Shown here: positions 60,060-64,000 of the stretch, one piece after another
Layout of the letters: the number at the start of each line of letters is the position of its first letter
Numbering within the stretch: the first letter of the stretch is position 1
From: Paenibacillus sp. SZ31
GTDB lineage: Bacteria > Bacillota > Bacilli > Paenibacillales > Paenibacillaceae
Length of the DNA stretch: 64,000 bases
Reading direction: 5' to 3'
Assembly: GCF_012912005.1 (NCBI RefSeq)
Contig: NZ_JABBEA010000004.1
Coordinates: 421,601-485,600 of the forward strand
Made by a program: the position numbers and the translations under genes
The notes under the pieces: generated by a model
Seen by the model: the letters and a program-made list of their open reading frames with translations, nothing else
The model's database searches: none
What the model was told of the DNA's origin: nothing

Positions 60060-60986
60060 ATGAAAATTACCGCTTTACGTTCAGATCAAATCTATGAGGA
60101 GATCATCCAGGTTGCACCCGATGAGAAATTGGAGTTATACCGCGAGCGAATGATGGGTCCTTTCATGAACAAATGGAACATACAACAGATCCCGTTTCGC
60201 TCTCATGAGCCTCACGGCTTCGATGTGATCATGATGAATAACTTTATGAATATTGCTCCCGCAGATATCACACCTGAGATTAACGAATCGTTAGCAGCGA
60301 TTTCGTCTGAAGCATTTTGGCAACAGTGTCATGAAGCCGTTTGTACGAGTCTATCCACCTTTACAGATCACGGGATTGAGCTATCGGTCTCCGAATACCT
60401 ATATACGATTTTATTAGGCGACAAGAACAGTCCTTCACTCACCATGAACGAAGGCATCAGCGGAGATGGTGGAATCCCGGGTTATATTATTGCGAACCTG
60501 ATCCCCAATAGGTATACTCTACCTCGTATGCAATCCGTGTTAGCCCATGAATGCAATCATAACGTAAGGTATCAACATATCCAGTGGGATCAACATGTTA
60601 CGCTTGGCGAAATGGTTGTTAGCGAGGGGCTGGCCGAGAGTTTTGCGACATCCCTGTATGGAGAAGAGTTGCTAGGCCCCTGGGTAGCTAAAACGGATAT
60701 GGAGACTTTGAATAAAGTAATCAAACCGAAGATGAAAGACCAGCTGCATGTCACCGGTTTTGAGCAGATTAATCCCTATCTATACGGCGATGAACTTGCC
60801 ATCATGCAAAACTTCACGCCCGTAGGTTTGCCCTATGCGGCTGGCTATGCCTGCGGTTATCACTTAATCCAATATTATCTGAACAAAACAGGTACACCGA
60901 TTACCGAAGCAACCATCACTCCGGCAAGTGTCATCCTTGCTGAAACAAAGGAATTTTGGAATGAAGACACCCTATTTCACCGTTAA
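60060..60986 (+). CDS. DUF2268-type putative zinc metallopeptidase
   Basis: 308 aa soluble protein. It holds a HExxH zinc motif, LAHECNHNVRYQH near residue 165, and a downstream GEMVVSEGLAESFATSLYG with the expected third ligand Glu. This pattern fits the DUF2268 putative Zn-dependent protease family. No signal peptide. The ATG at 60060 has GGAGAG seven bases upstream. The end overlaps the next gene, a MerR/TipAS regulator, by 26 bases, suggesting that the two work together. Confidence 0.8.
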   Translation: MKITALRSDQIYEEIIQVAPDEKLELYRERMMGPFMNKWNIQQIPFRSHEPHGFDVIMMNNFMNIAPADITPEINESLAAISSEAFWQQCHEAVCTSLSTFTDHGIELSVSEYLYTILLGDKNSPSLTMNEGISGDGGIPGYIIANLIPNRYTLPRMQSVLAHECNHNVRYQHIQWDQHVTLGEMVVSEGLAESFATSLYGEELLGPWVAKTDMETLNKVIKPKMKDQLHVTGFEQINPYLYGDELAIMQNFTPVGLPYAAGYACGYHLIQYYLNKTGTPITEATITPASVILAETKEFWNEDTLFHR

Positions 60987-61746
60987 AGATATCATTCAGA
61001 TTACTGGCATCACCAAACGCGCATTACATTATTACGATAAAACGGATCTATTGAAACCGAGCAAAGTCGAAGACAACGGCTATCGGTATTACGATCAAGA
61101 GGCACTGGGAAATCTGCAAATGATTCTCTTGTTCAAAGAAATGAATTTCTCATTGAAAGACATTGCAGCCATGATGCAACTTTCCAAAGACGAACAGAAA
61201 GATATCCTGAGAGAGCACCGCAGTACACTGGTTCAACGAAAACAAAAACTCGAAACCATCATCAACCAGTTGGACGAGTATGTGGATGGGACGGATATCT
61301 CTCATCTTCATCTGTTTGACGATTCCCCCATTCTGTCCATTCAAGAGCAATATGAATCCGAGGCAAAGTTCATCTACGGAAATACCGAGAAATATCAGGA
61401 ATTCGAAGCTAATGTGAGCCAGCTGTCTGCGGAAGAGCAAGAACAAGCCTACCTGCAGTTCTCGATCAATATGGAACAGGTATTTCGGGAGTTGGCAAAG
61501 CATCAGGAGTTGTCTCCTGCTTCTGGTGAAGTACAATCGTTAGTGCGTGAATGGAAGAGTTGTCTGGAACAGTTTATGAGCTGTGATGCTGAGATTTTGA
61601 GATGTATCGCAGAAGCCTATACGACGGATCGCCGTTATGTGGGTTATTTTGATCAGTTTGGCGATGAGGACTTTTTGAGGTTTTTGTATCAAGCGATTAT
61701 GGTTTATGTGGAGGGTGGGGGAAGACCTTTGAAACCCGATTCCTAG
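60961..61746 (+). CDS. MerR family regulator with TipAS-like antibiotic-sensing domain
   Basis: 261 aa. The N-terminal MerR winged helix reads YFTVKDIIQITGITKRALHYYDKTDLL with DNGYRYYDQEAL, then a coiled-coil dimerisation helix (~75-120). The C-terminal ~130 residues resemble the TipAS/albicidin-binding domain (YESEAKFIYGNTEKYQEFE, then a late YTTDRRYVGYFDQFGDEDF). Such regulators sense amphipathic drugs. AAAGGA lies eight bases before the ATG at 60961, within the peptidase gene. Confidence 0.88.
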   Translation: MKTPYFTVKDIIQITGITKRALHYYDKTDLLKPSKVEDNGYRYYDQEALGNLQMILLFKEMNFSLKDIAAMMQLSKDEQKDILREHRSTLVQRKQKLETIINQLDEYVDGTDISHLHLFDDSPILSIQEQYESEAKFIYGNTEKYQEFEANVSQLSAEEQEQAYLQFSINMEQVFRELAKHQELSPASGEVQSLVREWKSCLEQFMSCDAEILRCIAEAYTTDRRYVGYFDQFGDEDFLRFLYQAIMVYVEGGGRPLKPDS

Positions 61747-61770
61747 TATTAGGATGGTTTCAAAGGTCTT
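61722..61770 (+). terminator. Long hairpin across the end of the MerR gene
   Basis: AAGACCTTTGAAACC (61722-61736) and GGTTTCAAAGGTCTT (61756-61770) are perfect 15-base arms, and TCCTA-GTAT-TAGGA forms a second stem inside the loop. The stop codon lies within the structure. No U-run follows (GAGCTTC), so it could be a terminator with a weak tail, a 3'-end stabiliser or a regulator of the convergent remnant. Confidence 0.6.
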
Positions 61771-61775
61771 GAGCT

Positions 61776-62816
61776 TCATAACATAGCCTGTTTATCCATC
61801 CGCTGCCGCTGGACCTCATCGAGATATCGAGTGAATTGAGATTCGCCTGAGTAGCTCAGAAATAACCACTCCAACGCTCGCGTCATCCCGATATAGAAAC
61901 GAGAGACTTCCCGTTCATCAACTTCATTTGCTTTGCCTGCTTTACGTGGCATGGTCTCAATCGAAATCATAAACACTGCTCTGAAATCCAATCCCTTAGC
62001 ACTGTCTATTGTCAGAACTTTAATACTTTCCTCTTCCCGATTAAAGTTCGTTTTAGATAGGTCATTCTGGGTTACCCAATTATACGGTAGATGATTTTCG
62101 TCCAGAGCTTTTCCCAATTCTTCGATACTGTTGACTTGATTAGACTCCTGTACCCTGTACAAAATGGCAATGTCCTTAAGAGCGAACGATTTTTCACGCC
62201 GTAAATAGTCTATCGATTTGGCAACAAAAGCCATCTCTGCTTGTGTACTTTTACTGCGATAAATTAGAGGCTCTGGACCTTTACGATTCGTAAACTGAGG
62301 CGGTATAATCTCAATTGCATCAGCCCCGGTGCTGATAACTTTCTGTTGCAACTTAGACTGGTCTTTATATAATTCTCACGCAAATTGAACAACCTGTGCC
62401 GTATTCCTTTTTGGTATCTTGGAACGTCCCCGGAAGTCTAATCCTGTATCTTGAGCCAAGCTATTTTTTTGTTTGAAAATGGTTTGCGCCCGACCCTCCA
62501 GAAGCAGCAGCGACTGCGTCTCCTCATTGAAGCATGCGCTCACGAGCTTCAGCCAATCCGCATCAAAGTCCTGCCCCTGTCTCCACCGCCCGTATTTCGC
62601 AAAGTCCATTTGTCCCGGTTCACCTGATGCAGATTCCACTTCTAGACAAGAAACCCTAAATCTGGTCCTATAATGACAAAATCCGGTCTGCTTCCACGAA
62701 TTTCAGGTTCATATACGATATAGTCTTTTGGGAGGTGTTTCTTCAAGGTATCCAATAATAGTTTTTTCTCCTACTGTCTCTTTCTCGGGAATAGCTTCTT
62801 TCAATGTATTTTCCAT
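61776..62816 (-). pseudogene. Remnant of a NERD/UvrD-type DNA helicase
   Basis: Read on the minus strand, fragments of one helicase appear in order. First an N-terminus from ATG 62816 and NERD sequence (LPKDYIVYEPEIRGSRPDF, VIIGPDLGFLV), shifted by one base near the A-run at ~62765 and again near 62640. Then ESASGEPGQMDFAKYG joined directly to GQDFDADWLKLV, the segment just after Walker B of such helicases, so Walker A and several hundred residues are missing. Then QDTGLDFRGRSKIPKRNT, and after QFA an in-frame TGA (62378-62376) where homologues have Trp. The C-terminal helicase part follows, with VLTIDSAKGLDFRAVFMI and RFYIGMTRALEWLFLSYSG. The gene cannot make an active enzyme. Confidence 0.85.
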
Positions 62817-62920
62817 GTATAAATTTCTTGATTCCAGTCAAAATACATTATATACAAAAAAACAATACTAAATAATAAATTTATTTATGAATCTTTACTT
62901 GAATAGTATTTCTGCAGACG

Positions 62921-62958
62921 AAAAAAGCTGCGCGATCCCCAATTGGTATCGCTGCAGC
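62921..62958 (-). terminator. Rho-independent terminator of the sigma-70 gene
   Basis: On the minus strand GCTGCAGCGAT and ATCGCGCAGC pair with one bulge, followed by TTTTTTCG, about 35 bases after the sigma gene stop. Confidence 0.85.
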
Positions 62959-62993
62959 ACCGCTAGCTTTAGCTTTAAAAGTTTCCTCTTCAA

Positions 62994-63953
62994 TCAGCTG
63001 AAACCAAAGTAATCCTTAGAATACCTAGATCTCAATTTATTTAAAGCTTTTGATTCAATTTGACGGATACGTTCCCTTGTAACACCATATATAGCTCCAA
63101 TTTCTTCTAGTGTTTTTTGTTTCCCATCAAGAAGACCATACCTAAACTCTAATACTTGCTTTTCTTTTGAATTAAGTATTGAAAAAGCTTCATATAACAT
63201 ATATTTTAGATTGCTTTTATAAATTCTAAGCATTAGTTTTTCCTTCTGATCCCCATAGTCACTTAGTAAGCAATCATCAAAACTTATTAACTGTTCAATA
63301 CTCAATGGATCCTCTAGTATTTTAAGGTACCAAATAGCCCTATTTTTATCAATATTCAGCTGTTTAGCTATACATTCAATTAGATTAATACAATTTTCGC
63401 CACTAATACATTGAGAACAATCATGGCTTCTTTTTGTATTGACTACTATTAACAGTTTTTCTCTAACATGTGCTGGAAAAGTATAAAACACCCTGCTAAT
63501 ACCTTGTGTTTCACGAGCAATGTATTGTCGTACCCACCAAGTAGCATAGGTTGAGTACTTTAAATTCTTATCAACTGGAATTTTTTCCACAGCTAGCAAC
63601 AACCCTATATTAGCATTTTGAATAGTTTCATCTAGTGGGTATCCGAATTTTTCATGATTCCGGAGTGCTATTCTAAGAGCAACCTTCAAAAACATAGTTA
63701 CCATACGCTCTTTGGCGAATTGATTACCTTCCTTAACATGATGAATAAGAAGTGCCTCCTCTCCTTGTTGAGGAGGCATAATTAACTTTATTTTTTCAAT
63801 ATACCCGCTTAATGTCTCATCAATAGTAAGGACTTTTTTATATAAAGAGTTATAATTTATCTGAGATTTATCATATCTCTGATTTCCGATATTTTCATAA
63901 TTAGCTGTGTTTTCTTCTTTAGTTATGACGAATTGTAATATGAAGTGCGACAC
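62994..63953 (-). CDS. Sigma-70 family RNA polymerase sigma factor (RpoD-like, AT-rich)
   Basis: 319 aa. Region 2 is clear (AKERMVTMFLKVALRIALRN, then DETIQNANIGLLLAVEKI and KYSTYATWWVRQYIARETQG), a region 3 segment follows, and region 4 has LNSKEKQVLEFRYGLL and LEEIGAIYGVTRERIRQIESKAL. This is a primary-type (not ECF) sigma without region 1.1. A Cys/His cluster, HDCSQCISGENC, lies in region 3, unusual for sigma factors and possibly metal- or redox-sensing. Codon use is far more AT-rich than in neighbouring genes. The start is uncertain: the frame opens with GTG straight after a stop and no binding site is visible. The 47 bases to the window edge give no further clue. Confidence 0.8.
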   Translation of the reverse strand: MSHFILQFVITKEENTANYENIGNQRYDKSQINYNSLYKKVLTIDETLSGYIEKIKLIMPPQQGEEALLIHHVKEGNQFAKERMVTMFLKVALRIALRNHEKFGYPLDETIQNANIGLLLAVEKIPVDKNLKYSTYATWWVRQYIARETQGISRVFYTFPAHVREKLLIVVNTKRSHDCSQCISGENCINLIECIAKQLNIDKNRAIWYLKILEDPLSIEQLISFDDCLLSDYGDQKEKLMLRIYKSNLKYMLYEAFSILNSKEKQVLEFRYGLLDGKQKTLEEIGAIYGVTRERIRQIESKALNKLRSRYSKDYFGFS

Positions 63954-64000
63954 CTACTGGAAATAAATAAAAAATGGCCCATGGCCGGATTCGTGTAGAA

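Overview
The window looks like the chromosome of a spore-forming Bacillota bacterium, most probably a Paenibacillus. It carries spore coat genes (cotH and a CotB/CotG-like gene), a GerA/GerB/GerC-type germinant receptor operon, secreted plant-polysaccharide enzymes typical of that genus (GH6 plus CBM3, PL11), strong AGGAGG-type ribosome binding sites and many rho-independent terminators. Genus is inferred from gene content only; there is no rRNA or tRNA in the window.

Layout. 1-900: lipoprotein binding subunit of an amino-acid ABC importer, whose next gene runs off the left edge. 1.2-1.7 kb: decayed lipoprotein gene. 1.8-10.6 kb: minus-strand pectin/cellulose block (GH4 glycosidase, AraC regulator, PL11 rhamnogalacturonan lyase, GH6 cellulase), each enzyme gene preceded by a CcpA cre-like site. 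10.7-13.9 kb: MacAB-like ABC efflux operon. 14.1-18.1 kb: membrane beta-propeller-like protein, histidine kinase and response regulator, divergent from an ECF sigma factor. 18.3-21.1 kb: large secreted multidomain protein. 21.8-25.4 kb: phosphonate-type importer phnD-phnC-phnE-phnE, divergent from a 5'-nucleotidase family gene. 28-31.7 kb: heterodimeric ABC exporter. 31.9-34.1 kb: cotH divergent from a repeat-rich coat protein gene.

34.3-46.5 kb is the most interesting region: a long minus-strand tellurite/stress (Ter) locus. TerB, three TerD-type proteins and a TerA-type protein come first; then an intrinsic terminator; then a tightly coupled set of metabolic genes (CitE-like aldolase/lyase, phosphoribosyltransferase/TRSP, StiP-like protein, HAD phosphatase, ATP-grasp ligase), followed by a membrane-anchored protein and TelA. 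This matches the published prediction that Ter proteins are linked to an uncharacterised nucleoside-like biosynthetic pathway; the product is unknown.

46.8-64 kb: lipoprotein, NERD protein, beta-hydroxyacid dehydrogenase, germination operon gerB-gerA-gerC, four small membrane or anchored proteins of unknown function, lipoprotein, galactokinase, MFS exporter, a HExxH peptidase coupled to a MerR/TipAS regulator, a badly decayed NERD/UvrD helicase remnant, and an AT-rich sigma-70 gene that looks acquired.
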